Shown one piece after another: positions 34,913-43,099 of a DNA stretch of 43,312 bases. Under the pieces are notes generated by a model. The model was given only the letters and a program-made list of their open reading frames with translations, was not told the origin of the DNA and did not search any database. The position numbers and the translations under genes were made by a program. The stretch covers positions 1 to 43,312 of the IMG/VR virus record IMGVR_UViG_3300020214_000036, one strand, 5' to 3'. Source of the stretch: a virus. Numbering within the stretch: the stretch's first letter is position 1; every line of letters starts with the position of its first letter.

Positions 34913-35128
34913 ACATAGTTGAGTAATTTGTAAATACTTTACTGAAATTTTTTTAAAAGGTTTAAAACTTTATCAAAATTCACTATAGAACAGGGGAAAG
35001 GTTGGGCGGGTGGACAGACTGATCTTAGCGACACTAGTGTCTTTATAATATTAAAAAATAATAAAGTAGAGTCTCAATCTGACCAATCTTTTAGATTCTT
35101 TAGTATATTGATCCTAAATTATTAGGCA
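34913..35128. promoter_or_regulatory. Divergent control region between resolvase and exonuclease genes
   Basis: This 216-nt gap separates the minus-strand late-sigma/resolvase unit from the plus-strand exonuclease/GroEL unit. It contains a perfect 12-bp palindrome GACACTAGTGTC (35030-35041), a TATAAT hexamer on the plus strand (35044-35049) directly after it, and a small hairpin (cctaa/ttagg, 35113-35126) ending 2 nt before the exonuclease ATG. I see no late box and no convincing -35. The palindrome next to the -10 could be an operator. Confidence 0.45.
35044..35049 (+). promoter_or_regulatory. Possible -10 box TATAAT before exonuclease
   Basis: An exact TATAAT hexamer lies about 80 nt before the exonuclease ATG. 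No clear -35 hexamer is present at the usual distance, so the call rests on the -10 alone. Confidence 0.35.
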
Positions 35129-35878
35129 ATGTTTACTCCACAACAAATTTCCAAAATGGTCTTTTTTGATATAGAGACCTCAACTACTACGCATAAAGCT
35201 GCTTCCATGGCTCCCACGCTGCAGAAACAGTGGCAAAAAAGAGCAGAATACCTCCGTGAGGCCCTTTCCCAAAAATATCCTGACAACAAACGATTAACGG
35301 ACGAGGAACTTTTTACCCAAAAGGCTGCACTTCAAGCCGAATTTGGTAGAATTGTCTGCATAAGTTTCGGTCGTATTATTTACAAAGACGGCGAGCCCAC
35401 TTTTACGGTTGCAGCGATCTCAGGCGAAGATGAACATGAGATATTAACAAAAGCACAAAAATCGATTTCTAAAATATTTGCATCGGGCGGGACGCTAGTT
35501 GGTCACAATATTAAAAGATTTGATATTCCTTATCTTTGTAAAAGGCTATTAATTAATGGGTTATCAACCCCAGCCGAATTACACTTTCACAGTAAAAAAC
35601 CATGGGAAATTCCTATCCAAGATACAATGGACGTTTGGTCGTTTGGCGCTTGGCAAGAGGGATTTTCATCATTAGAACTTATTTGTGATGTGCTTGGCAT
35701 TCAATCTCCAAAAGGAGAAATGCGAGGAGAAGAGGTGCCTGCTGCATTTTGGCAAGGTCGCCTCGCTGAGATTGCTCAATATAACATGGAGGACGTTATT
35801 GCCCTCGCGCGTTTAATATTAAAGGTCTCCGGGCTAAACTTGTTTGAAGAAGAAAGTATAACAAGGAACACTCTATAA
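35129..35878 (+). CDS. DnaQ-fold 3'-5' exonuclease, PolB-exonuclease-like (249 aa)
   Basis: Encodes 249 aa. All three exonuclease motifs are present: Exo I FFDIET with Asp14 and Glu16, Exo II NIKRFDIP with Asp132, and Exo III YNMED with Tyr218 and Asp222 (the Y-x3-D form). The order and the GTLVGHNIKRFDIPYL phrase fit the predicted 3'-5' exonuclease family related to the exonuclease domain of family B polymerases; there is no polymerase domain. The role is probably proofreading, recombination or degradation of DNA ends. The gene ends 18 nt before GroEL, so both are likely in one transcript. A small hairpin lies immediately before the ATG. Confidence 0.85.
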   Translation: MFTPQQISKMVFFDIETSTTTHKAASMAPTLQKQWQKRAEYLREALSQKYPDNKRLTDEELFTQKAALQAEFGRIVCISFGRIIYKDGEPTFTVAAISGEDEHEILTKAQKSISKIFASGGTLVGHNIKRFDIPYLCKRLLINGLSTPAELHFHSKKPWEIPIQDTMDVWSFGAWQEGFSSLELICDVLGIQSPKGEMRGEEVPAAFWQGRLAEIAQYNMEDVIALARLILKVSGLNLFEEESITRNTL

Positions 35879-35896
35879 AAATATTTAAAATTATAA

Positions 35897-37489
35897 ATGT
35901 CGAAAACTATAATTTTTGATGCTGATGCTAGAAATCGCTTAAAAGTTGGGGTAGATACTCTAGCTAATTCAGTAAAAGTAACAATGGGTCCTGGCGGGCG
36001 CAACGTTGTTATTGCAAGAGACGGGGGCTTAGCCGTAACTAAAGACGGTGTTTCTGTTGCCCGTGAAGTTGAACTAGCCGATTCAATTGCCGATGTGGGC
36101 GCGCAAATGGTAAAGCAGGTTGCACACAAAGTATCTCAACTAGCCGGTGACGGTACTACCACTGCTACAGTTTTAACTCAAGAAATTTTTAACAGAGGTC
36201 TCAAAGCAGTTGTGACCGGTGCTAATCCGATTGAATTAAAAAGAGGAATGGATGCCGCTTTAACTGAAATTGTTTCTGCTCTGGCTGAATCTGCCATTCC
36301 AGTTAAAGATCTTACTCACATTCATCAAGTTGCAACAATTTCAGCAAATAATGATGAGTCAATGGGATCCCTAATCACTCAATGTATGGAGGCAGTAGGG
36401 TTTGACGGTATTATTACAGTTGAACAAAGTAAATCTGCAGAAACCTATGTTGATATAGTCGAAGGCATGCAATTTAAATCAGGTTACCTTTCGCCTTATT
36501 TTATTAACTCAAATGAAAAACCTCAAGTTGAATTTGAAAATGCACTAATCTTATTGGTTGACGGAAAAGTATCGGTTTTAAACGATATTGTTCAATTTTT
36601 AGAATACTCAAATCAAAAGGGGCGACCTCTTCTTGTTATTTCAGAGAGTGTAGACGGGGATGCTTTAAATACAATGGTCCTTAACAAATTACGGGGCACA
36701 ATTAAAGCGGCGGCGGTTAGAGCCCCAGGCTTTGGCGAACTTCGCAAAGAAAACCTAGATGATGTTGCAATCTTAACCGGCGCAAAAACTATTTCTGAAA
36801 GAGAAGGTTACACCCTTTCCGAAACAATTGCAGCTGAAGTATTAGGTTCTGCGACTAAAGTTATAGTTACCGCCGAATCTACAACAATTATTGGGGGTGA
36901 AGGTGATGCCCAGTCAATAAAAGAGAGAATCTCTGATATTAATTCCCAAATTGAAAATAGTACAAGTGAATCTGCGACCCTTATCCTTAAAGAAAGGCTT
37001 GCTAGACTAGACGGCGGCGTTGCAATTATTAAAGTTGGAGCTCATTCTGAAATTGAAATGCGCGAAAAAATTGATAGAATTGACGATGCAATTGGCGCAA
37101 CTCGGGCGGCAGTAGAAGAAGGAATTGTGGTCGGAGGCGGAGTTGCTCTATGCAAAATTGCAGAGACCCTAAAACCAACAATTGAGGCCACCTCTAATTT
37201 TGAACATCGACTCGGCCGTACTATTCTGCTAGAATCGTGTTTTTCTCCATTCCAGGTTATTTTAACAAATGCCGGAGAATCGCCAGATGCAGTTTTAGCC
37301 CAAATGAAGAATCTTGCAAAAGAATACAATGTTAAGAGCAGAGAATACTGCAATTTCATTGACTCTGGTATCATTGATCCAGTAAAAGTAACCAGGGTTG
37401 CTCTTGAAAATGCGGTTTCGGTTGCCTCAATGATGTTAACCACTGAGTGCCTGATGGTCCAGGATAAAACTACAGAAACTAAGGCATAA
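35897..37489 (+). CDS. groEL: Phage GroEL-like chaperonin (530 aa)
   Basis: A complete chaperonin subunit that aligns by eye with E. coli GroEL (548 aa). The ATP site is preserved: GPGGRNVV (31-38), TKDGVSVARE with Asp50 matching GroEL Asp52, DGTTTATVL (85-93), and RIDDAIGATRAAVEEG near 393-408, containing the Asp equivalent of GroEL Asp398. The apical domain has GYLSPYFIN and APGFGELRK. The C-terminus ends TTECLMVQDKTTETKA and lacks the GGM-rich tail found in many bacterial GroELs. No GroES-like cochaperonin gene is in the window. The phage protein probably folds large virion proteins, with or without host GroES. The leader is A/T-rich without a Shine-Dalgarno sequence. Confidence 0.95.
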   Translation: MSKTIIFDADARNRLKVGVDTLANSVKVTMGPGGRNVVIARDGGLAVTKDGVSVAREVELADSIADVGAQMVKQVAHKVSQLAGDGTTTATVLTQEIFNRGLKAVVTGANPIELKRGMDAALTEIVSALAESAIPVKDLTHIHQVATISANNDESMGSLITQCMEAVGFDGIITVEQSKSAETYVDIVEGMQFKSGYLSPYFINSNEKPQVEFENALILLVDGKVSVLNDIVQFLEYSNQKGRPLLVISESVDGDALNTMVLNKLRGTIKAAAVRAPGFGELRKENLDDVAILTGAKTISEREGYTLSETIAAEVLGSATKVIVTAESTTIIGGEGDAQSIKERISDINSQIENSTSESATLILKERLARLDGGVAIIKVGAHSEIEMREKIDRIDDAIGATRAAVEEGIVVGGGVALCKIAETLKPTIEATSNFEHRLGRTILLESCFSPFQVILTNAGESPDAVLAQMKNLAKEYNVKSREYCNFIDSGIIDPVKVTRVALENAVSVASMMLTTECLMVQDKTTETKA

Positions 37490-37501
37490 TTCAATTGTGC
37501 C

Positions 37502-37534
37502 TAAGTCTTCGTTAAATAAAAAAAAGAAGACTTA
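37502..37534 (+). promoter_or_regulatory. Leader hairpin with A-rich loop before the 1331-aa gene
   Basis: A 9-bp inverted repeat (taagtcttc, 37502-37510, with gaagactta, 37526-37534) flanks a 15-nt A-rich loop holding TTAAATAAA, a weaker late-box-like sequence. The right arm contains GAAGA, the likely ribosome binding site for the TTG start at 37537. The structure could be a terminator for GroEL (no T-run), a late promoter, or an RNA element that hides the binding site. Confidence 0.4.
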
Positions 37535-37536
37535 CT

Positions 37537-40500
37537 TTGTCAGAAATAGACAATCTCATTAACCAGATTAAATGCGAACTAAAGGAAAATCCATTCTTTA
37601 CCGAAGGGGATCTTGCAGCGTTAGATGAGTGTCTCCCAACAGCAGATGAAATTGAAGCGGCCCAGAGAGAAAAGCTCGAAGATGTTGTTACTGAGGATCC
37701 GTGCGCAAAAAAGACAATTGATGCAGTAAACGACCAGCTTGCCAAAAATGAAGAAAAACTAAAAGCAGCGGTTAAAGCAAAATACGTTATTTCTAGACTA
37801 CAGGAACTAAGGGATCTTCTTTTTCCAGCTGAATTTTTTTATAAAACCAGATTAGAACTTTTTAATAAAACCGTTAAAGATTTAGATTCACGATTTAGTG
37901 TTCCAAATTCCAATCTTTCAACAAGATTTACTCAAATCCTAAATAATCTTGGTGCAAATAACGCATCAGTTAAAATCGATACACTAAATGGAGAAGTAAA
38001 GTCGCAACTTGAAAAGTATTTTAGCAAAAAGCCAACAGCCGTGCTAAATCTAGAGCCAATTATCTACTCATACAATTCTACAAATCCAACATTTTTAACA
38101 AATCTTCCAGGAAAAGATGGATTTTTAATCAAATCTTCTGAAAACCAAAAAACAGGAAAGGTTGATTCTTTAGGTAATGCTGAAACCAAACAGGTGGAGG
38201 TAATGATAAAAATCTTACCAGAAGATCCAATCTATAAAACCAAAACAAAAATATTTCGGGCACGGACTCTTAATTTAGTTAGATTTGGAACACAACGATA
38301 TACAGATACTTCTGCAAGCAATATAGCTTATCCATTTAAAGGAGATCTTGCAGATTTTTATAAAAAAATAGAAGATCCGCTTACCCTTTTTACACTTGAA
38401 GAAAGAGGTCTTACCACAGATTCTGTTAAAGTTGACAAAAAGTTAACCAAAGAAAAATTAGATGGGCTTGTAAAAGAAAAAAGAGCCGATGGTAGAGAAG
38501 AGCAATTTTATATTGAAAATACTGAAAGATACCAGGCTTTTTACAAAGACCTTGAACCAAAAATTGAAAAAAAGATAGAAGAAGAACGCAAAAAATTTAG
38601 AAATAGTATCGTTTCATCTGGAAAATTTTCAAAATTATCAGATCTCGCTAAGCGCCAAGTATTTGATGCGGTTATTTTTTCTAAATTATCCACTAAACCG
38701 AGTGAAAAATTAATAATTAATGGTAAAGAAATATTGCCAGCTGCCTCTAATCAAAATCTTGTTAAAACCTTTAGAGATAGTTCAAATGAGGTCTCTTCGT
38801 TAATCAAAGATATTGAAACTTTAATAGCTAAAATTAAAAAGGATAATTCCCCAAATCCAGATGATTTAGCCAAGAGCCTTGCCGCAACTGGATGTGTTCC
38901 GCCAGACCAGGGTCCATGTAAAAAACTCGCAAAGGCCGGGTCAGATCCTCTTGGGTATAAATCAATGGTCTCTACTCCAAATGAAGCAAACCCGGACTAT
39001 ACATGCGGCTGCTATTGGAAAGAAGTAACCAAACACCTAAATAAATTAAATTTACTACCAATTCCGGATATTACTCGACTGCCGGCTCTTAGATATTGGC
39101 CAGTCGGGCTAATTATTCCAACTCCAGTTCCGATTAGAATACCATTACCTCAAATTTGGATTCACCTTGTAACTTTAAATCTTCCATTTGGTACACTAGT
39201 TATTTGGTACATTCAATGTGGAATTGTACCTTCACCAATTGTTTTGTATATTGGGCCAGACGGTAAAAAGATTATCCTGTTGGGATTTAGAGCACTACAA
39301 GGACAGTTTGATCCAGTCGGATATTCAATTGAGGAATCTAGTACCTCTCCACTTGGAATTAATCAAAAATCAATCGGCAAACCAAGTGGCACTGCTGCTA
39401 AAACCATCACCTTTGGTAATATAATGCAAAATGCAAAAATTCAAAAGGCGGCCAAAGTTGCAGCGCAGGCACAAGCGCTATTAGAATTGGTTGATCCGGG
39501 TAAATTAATGCCAAATGGATTTAATATTCCATTTAAACCAGGAGAAAGGCCTAAGTTTAAAACTGGCAACGAAGATTTTCTAGATACCGCAACAACAAAA
39601 ATTAACGATTTTAAAGCATTTGTTCAAAATACCGGTCGAACTCTATGTGTTAAAATTGATGAACTTGGAGATTTTGAACTGCCTAATTTTTCGATTGCTC
39701 TTAGAGATGCTCAAGCCTCTGCTAAAAATCGACAGCAGATATTAAGCGGTATGTCATATAATTTTGACCAAGCTTGGTTAAACTGTGATCCTAACAATCT
39801 TTTTTCAAATATTCCGTCAGACTTTTCAAAGGCTAATGATAATATAAACTCTCAAGGCTGCAAAGAAATGGTATTGGCCCTTTCTCTAGATTTAGACAAA
39901 TATTTAGATAAACTTAAACTTGGAACATATACTATTCCTAAAGAAAAGGGAAAATCTATAAAACCAGAGGCCATGTTAGATGGAGTAATTGATTCACTTA
40001 CTGAGTATATGTCAAGAACAAACTTCGGTAAAGCCAAATCAATTAACTTTAATAAAAAATTTAGAAAAGCGCTTAGGGATCTTGATCTTAATGCAAAAAT
40101 AGATAAGGCTGCAGCTAAAGTCGATATTAATAAAGCTGAAAGTATTACTCAATTCAAAAAAACTGCAAAGGATTATGTTGATCAAATTTGTGATGTTTTT
40201 TCCGGTAAAAATTTAAAAGTTGATCGCAACTCCCCGGAATTTCAAAAAAAGGTCGATACAGAAATTGCTAAGCGTAAACGGTTTAATCAAAATAACTCAG
40301 AATATGATGCAGCTAATCCAAAGCGGGCCAAGCTTATTCAAAACTATGAAAAGTCAGTAGGATTAGAAACTCCAAGAGAACTTACAGTTGATAGAAAAAA
40401 GGTTGAAGAGCATGTATATAATGCCGAAATTAAAAAAAGAAAAAGGTTTGCTGAGCTGCTTGGTCAAACTATCCTAGGTTTTACCAAACCAATTAAAGAT

Positions 40501-41532
40501 TCGCTTGGTAGTTTTACACAAGTCGTTAAAACAAAGTGCTGTTCAGAACCACTCGAGTTACCGCAATTTATCGATCCACTTGTGCTCGGCATTATTATGT
40601 CGTTTAGACAACTTGCGCACACTGCAATTGACGCGCTAACCACCGATATTATTAAAACAATTTTTGGAGAAGTGTTTGACGTAACAAAAGAAACAATTCA
40701 ATCAATAACTAATCTTATTTCTAAAAATATTCCAGACATAGATATCCCATTAAACGGCGCCGCCGGTTTACAGTTATTATTAAGTATACTTAAACCATTT
40801 TTACCATTGCTAAGAATTCCATTAGGCCCTCTTCCAAGAACGCTTGGCGTTCCACAATTAAGCCTAAATTTAGATGCGCTGGTTAAGCCACTGATTAAAG
40901 CCGGAATTCAGATATTATTAGATAAAATATTAAGCTATCTTCCAATTAGGGTTTGTGATTTACCAATAACTGCAATTTCTACTGCATGGATATCTGCTCT
41001 ATATCGTGGAATAAAAGCCGCGCTAAAAAAGGCAATCTTAGATTTAATTGAAGTAATTTTAGAGCCTCTACAATCGCTATTTAGTCTAATTAATCTTTTA
41101 AAGGGAGTTAAGGGGGCATTTACTTCTCTTTTTGATATGCCAAATCCATTTCTTAAGATTTATAAAATGATCAAAGAGGCGCTGGAAAGGTCTTTGCCGA
41201 CTCCAGCATTTATCAAAACAGTCAACCAGCTAATACTATTAGCGCAGCTTGAAATATTAAAGGTGTTAGATAAAGTGTCAAAAAATTTACCAGATATTGC
41301 GGTTTATCTGCCAATTGCAGCAGGACAATCGCTAGGATTAGGTAATATTCTTAGAGCTGGGGTTCATCCAATTTTAAATCAAGACGATCTTCCAACATGG
41401 GATAGACTTAGTCTTAAGAATCCACTCTATGTTATGTTTCTCGATGATTTAGCACACAAAGCAAAAGCATCAACTGGCTCAATTTTAGGCCAAGATTTTT
41501 TAGGCACACCAGTGTATGTTCCAACTCCATAA
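37537..41532 (+). CDS. Large unknown protein with hydrophobic C-terminal third, likely virion-associated (1331 aa)
   Basis: Encodes 1331 aa from a TTG start, chosen because the next in-frame ATG lies deep inside the protein. The N-terminal 100 residues and 320-440 are charged helices, some with coiled-coil character (EKKIEEERKKF). Around residues 450-490 are closely spaced cysteines (GCVPPDQGPC and YTCGCYW). Residues about 506-575 are a Pro-rich hydrophobic region (LPIPDITRLPALRYWPVGLI). From about 1000 the protein is strongly hydrophobic and amphipathic (LLSILKPFLPLLRIPLGPLP, LKGVKGAFTSLFDMP), with no classical signal peptide. Such a layout would fit a virion protein that enters or contacts membrane. 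I do not recognise a family. Confidence 0.65.
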   Translation: MSEIDNLINQIKCELKENPFFTEGDLAALDECLPTADEIEAAQREKLEDVVTEDPCAKKTIDAVNDQLAKNEEKLKAAVKAKYVISRLQELRDLLFPAEFFYKTRLELFNKTVKDLDSRFSVPNSNLSTRFTQILNNLGANNASVKIDTLNGEVKSQLEKYFSKKPTAVLNLEPIIYSYNSTNPTFLTNLPGKDGFLIKSSENQKTGKVDSLGNAETKQVEVMIKILPEDPIYKTKTKIFRARTLNLVRFGTQRYTDTSASNIAYPFKGDLADFYKKIEDPLTLFTLEERGLTTDSVKVDKKLTKEKLDGLVKEKRADGREEQFYIENTERYQAFYKDLEPKIEKKIEEERKKFRNSIVSSGKFSKLSDLAKRQVFDAVIFSKLSTKPSEKLIINGKEILPAASNQNLVKTFRDSSNEVSSLIKDIETLIAKIKKDNSPNPDDLAKSLAATGCVPPDQGPCKKLAKAGSDPLGYKSMVSTPNEANPDYTCGCYWKEVTKHLNKLNLLPIPDITRLPALRYWPVGLIIPTPVPIRIPLPQIWIHLVTLNLPFGTLVIWYIQCGIVPSPIVLYIGPDGKKIILLGFRALQGQFDPVGYSIEESSTSPLGINQKSIGKPSGTAAKTITFGNIMQNAKIQKAAKVAAQAQALLELVDPGKLMPNGFNIPFKPGERPKFKTGNEDFLDTATTKINDFKAFVQNTGRTLCVKIDELGDFELPNFSIALRDAQASAKNRQQILSGMSYNFDQAWLNCDPNNLFSNIPSDFSKANDNINSQGCKEMVLALSLDLDKYLDKLKLGTYTIPKEKGKSIKPEAMLDGVIDSLTEYMSRTNFGKAKSINFNKKFRKALRDLDLNAKIDKAAAKVDINKAESITQFKKTAKDYVDQICDVFSGKNLKVDRNSPEFQKKVDTEIAKRKRFNQNNSEYDAANPKRAKLIQNYEKSVGLETPRELTVDRKKVEEHVYNAEIKKRKRFAELLGQTILGFTKPIKDSLGSFTQVVKTKCCSEPLELPQFIDPLVLGIIMSFRQLAHTAIDALTTDIIKTIFGEVFDVTKETIQSITNLISKNIPDIDIPLNGAAGLQLLLSILKPFLPLLRIPLGPLPRTLGVPQLSLNLDALVKPLIKAGIQILLDKILSYLPIRVCDLPITAISTAWISALYRGIKAALKKAILDLIEVILEPLQSLFSLINLLKGVKGAFTSLFDMPNPFLKIYKMIKEALERSLPTPAFIKTVNQLILLAQLEILKVLDKVSKNLPDIAVYLPIAAGQSLGLGNILRAGVHPILNQDDLPTWDRLSLKNPLYVMFLDDLAHKAKASTGSILGQDFLGTPVYVPTP

Positions 41533-41556
41533 TTAAAACTACAGGTAGGTCTATGA

Positions 41557-41562
41557 TATAAT
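41557..41562 (+). promoter_or_regulatory. Extended -10 promoter TGATATAAT before S1-like gene
   Basis: TG-A-TATAAT is a perfect extended -10 element, 27 nt before the ATG at 41590. No clear -35 is visible, which is usual for extended -10 promoters. It differs from the late boxes and suggests early or middle expression by a housekeeping-type sigma. A 7-bp hairpin (aataatc/gattatt, 41560-41576) overlaps it, without a T-run. Confidence 0.45.
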
Positions 41563-41589
41563 AATCTAAGATTATTCAAAATTAAAAAT

Positions 41590-42768
41590 ATGACTTATAC
41601 TGACGAAGAAATTGAATTTATTTTTGCTCAAGGAAATGCAAAAGTAAACAAGTCCATTAAATTAACCGAAGCCGATAAAAAAGCAGGGGTTAAAGTTTTT
41701 TGTAAAGAGCCCTATGCTCAAGAAATGTACAACCGCTATTTTAGCTCTGAGGCAGGCCATCCAATGCTGGCTGGAAATAAAGATATCCCTGTTGGAGAAA
41801 TCAGAACAGTAGGTCTTAAGAAAATCGACTTTGATAATGCTATGGTTGAAATGGAGGATGCCGGAACAATGACTAGCATCTTTGTACCATTTAGAGAATT
41901 TTCTCAAGAGCCATCTTTAACCCTTTTAAATGAAGAAAAGGACCGTAAGTACAAGGTAATGGTCTATAAGTCAACACTAAGCGAAATCCTTGCGTCAGAA
42001 AAGCGTTGCGCGGCTCTTACGCTTAAAGAAGACGTTGAATATTTTGCTAAAAACAACAAATGGTTCTATGTTAAAGTTGTTGAACTCATTAAAGGCGGGT
42101 ATCTTGCCATCTATAAAAATCAAATTAAGTGCTTTTTACCGGGTTCCCACGCAGCAGCAAACGTCATTCGAGACTTTTCTGAATATTTGCACAAAGAGAT
42201 CCCAGTTATGGTTGAGAATTTCGACTCAGTCAACAATCTCTATATTGTTTCATATAAGAAATATATTAAAGAAACCTTACCTCAAAAAGTTTCAGATCTT
42301 TCCTTTATTCAAAAATATACAGGAACACTTACCAATAATCCATACGACTTTGGAGTTTTTGTTGAATTCCAAAACTATTACACAGGGCTCATTCATAAAT
42401 CCGATTTTGAAAATGAAGCAGTATTTAAAGAATTTGCTAAAGGCCTTAAATCCGGAGACCACCTTGAATTTTGGGTTAAGGATGTCGTTCAAAAGAAAGG
42501 AGATTATCGAATTATACTTACCGTAAACCCAGACAAGGTCGACTCGGTTAAGAAGAGTTGGCAAAGCCTTAAAGATTCAATTGAGGGCCAAACCCTAAGC
42601 TACGTCTATGAAAGGGGCTCAATGAAAATGACACTGCCAGACGGTCAGGTTATTTCAGTTTCAGTCTCCAGTCATATCATGAAAGATCGCTCCTCTGAGG
42701 GTCAAGTAAAGATTGAAAAAGTTGATGTTTTGAGACAAAATTTAGGATTTGAGATACTGGGAAATTAA
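41590..42768 (+). CDS. S1-domain RNA-binding protein, ribosomal protein S1-like (392 aa)
   Basis: Encodes 392 aa. Three successive OB/S1-like segments are visible: about 67-140 (IPVGEIRTVGLKKID, AMVEMED, SIFVPFREF), 158-225 (KWFYVKVVELIKGGYLAIYK, CFLPGS) and 242-312 (KYTGTLTNNPYDFGVFVEF, YYTGLIHKSDF, SGDHLEFWVKDV). The third is the clearest, with the G-x-F-V-x-h pattern and the GLIH/S strand end typical of S1. E. coli S1 has six repeats over 557 aa; this has about three plus a C-terminal extension. S1 binds mRNA and brings it to the 30S subunit, so this protein may favour phage messages. It has a likely extended -10 promoter and no Shine-Dalgarno sequence of its own. Confidence 0.8.
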   Translation: MTYTDEEIEFIFAQGNAKVNKSIKLTEADKKAGVKVFCKEPYAQEMYNRYFSSEAGHPMLAGNKDIPVGEIRTVGLKKIDFDNAMVEMEDAGTMTSIFVPFREFSQEPSLTLLNEEKDRKYKVMVYKSTLSEILASEKRCAALTLKEDVEYFAKNNKWFYVKVVELIKGGYLAIYKNQIKCFLPGSHAAANVIRDFSEYLHKEIPVMVENFDSVNNLYIVSYKKYIKETLPQKVSDLSFIQKYTGTLTNNPYDFGVFVEFQNYYTGLIHKSDFENEAVFKEFAKGLKSGDHLEFWVKDVVQKKGDYRIILTVNPDKVDSVKKSWQSLKDSIEGQTLSYVYERGSMKMTLPDGQVISVSVSSHIMKDRSSEGQVKIEKVDVLRQNLGFEILGN

Positions 42769-42791
42769 GTATACTAAGATAAATATCCTAT

Positions 42792-42932
42792 ATGACTCAC
42801 GGCAAAAGTATACCAGATGTTAAGTTGAGGGCACGTCAAATATTAAATCAAAGCGGATCCCATCACAAAGAAACATCCATTTTTAAAGCCTCCACAAGTC
42901 ACCTTTTATTCATCTTTAAAAAATTAAATTAA
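42792..42932 (+). CDS. Small unknown ORF (46 aa)
   Basis: Encodes 46 aa starting [18 protein letters not shown] and ending LLFIFKKLN. It is basic, with several His residues, and has no recognisable motif. A TATACT hexamer (42770-42775) and an ATAAATA box (42779-42785) lie just upstream, the box only 6 nt from the ATG. It fills the space between the S1-like gene and the R2 remnant. It may be a real small protein, a leader peptide or a chance ORF. Confidence 0.3.
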   Translation: MTHGKSIPDVKLRARQILNQSGSHHKETSIFKASTSHLLFIFKKLN

Positions 42933-42936
42933 AAAA

Positions 42937-43074
42937 ATGGAACCGATTCTAATTGAGAATCCGAACAGATTTGTCATCTTTCCTATTCAGCACCACGACC
43001 TTTGGGACTTTTATAAAAAGTCAGAGGCCTCTTTTTGGACAGCGGAGGAGATCGACCTAGCAGCGGATTTTTAA
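42937..43074 (+). pseudogene. N-terminal stub of class I RNR beta subunit (45 aa)
   Basis: Encodes only 45 aa before a [23 protein letters not shown], then [19 protein letters not shown]. This is the very characteristic N-terminal segment of class I ribonucleotide reductase small subunits (R2), which read [37 protein letters not shown]. The Asp of the EEID segment corresponds to the first metal ligand of R2, but all later ligands and the radical Tyr are missing. A full R2 has about 320-390 aa. No continuation occurs in the other frames before the next gene at 43100. Either a remnant of a lost nrdB, or a short protein retained for another purpose. Confidence 0.7.
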
Positions 43075-43099
43075 CCTAAAAAACTAGTAGAGAAAAAAA

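Noticed and set aside
35776-36129. Minus-strand open frame of 117 codons overlapping the exonuclease and GroEL genes
   Set aside because: It lies antisense to two confidently assigned genes and its translation shows no motif; it is a shadow of their codon use.
41560-41576. Hairpin aataatc/gattatt as terminator of the 1331-aa gene
   Set aside because: It is AT-rich and has no T-run; it overlaps a good extended -10 box, so it was noted only there.
41990-42526. Plus-strand open frame of 178 codons in another frame of the S1-like gene
   Set aside because: The S1 domains in the main frame are convincing and this frame has composition typical of a shifted reading.
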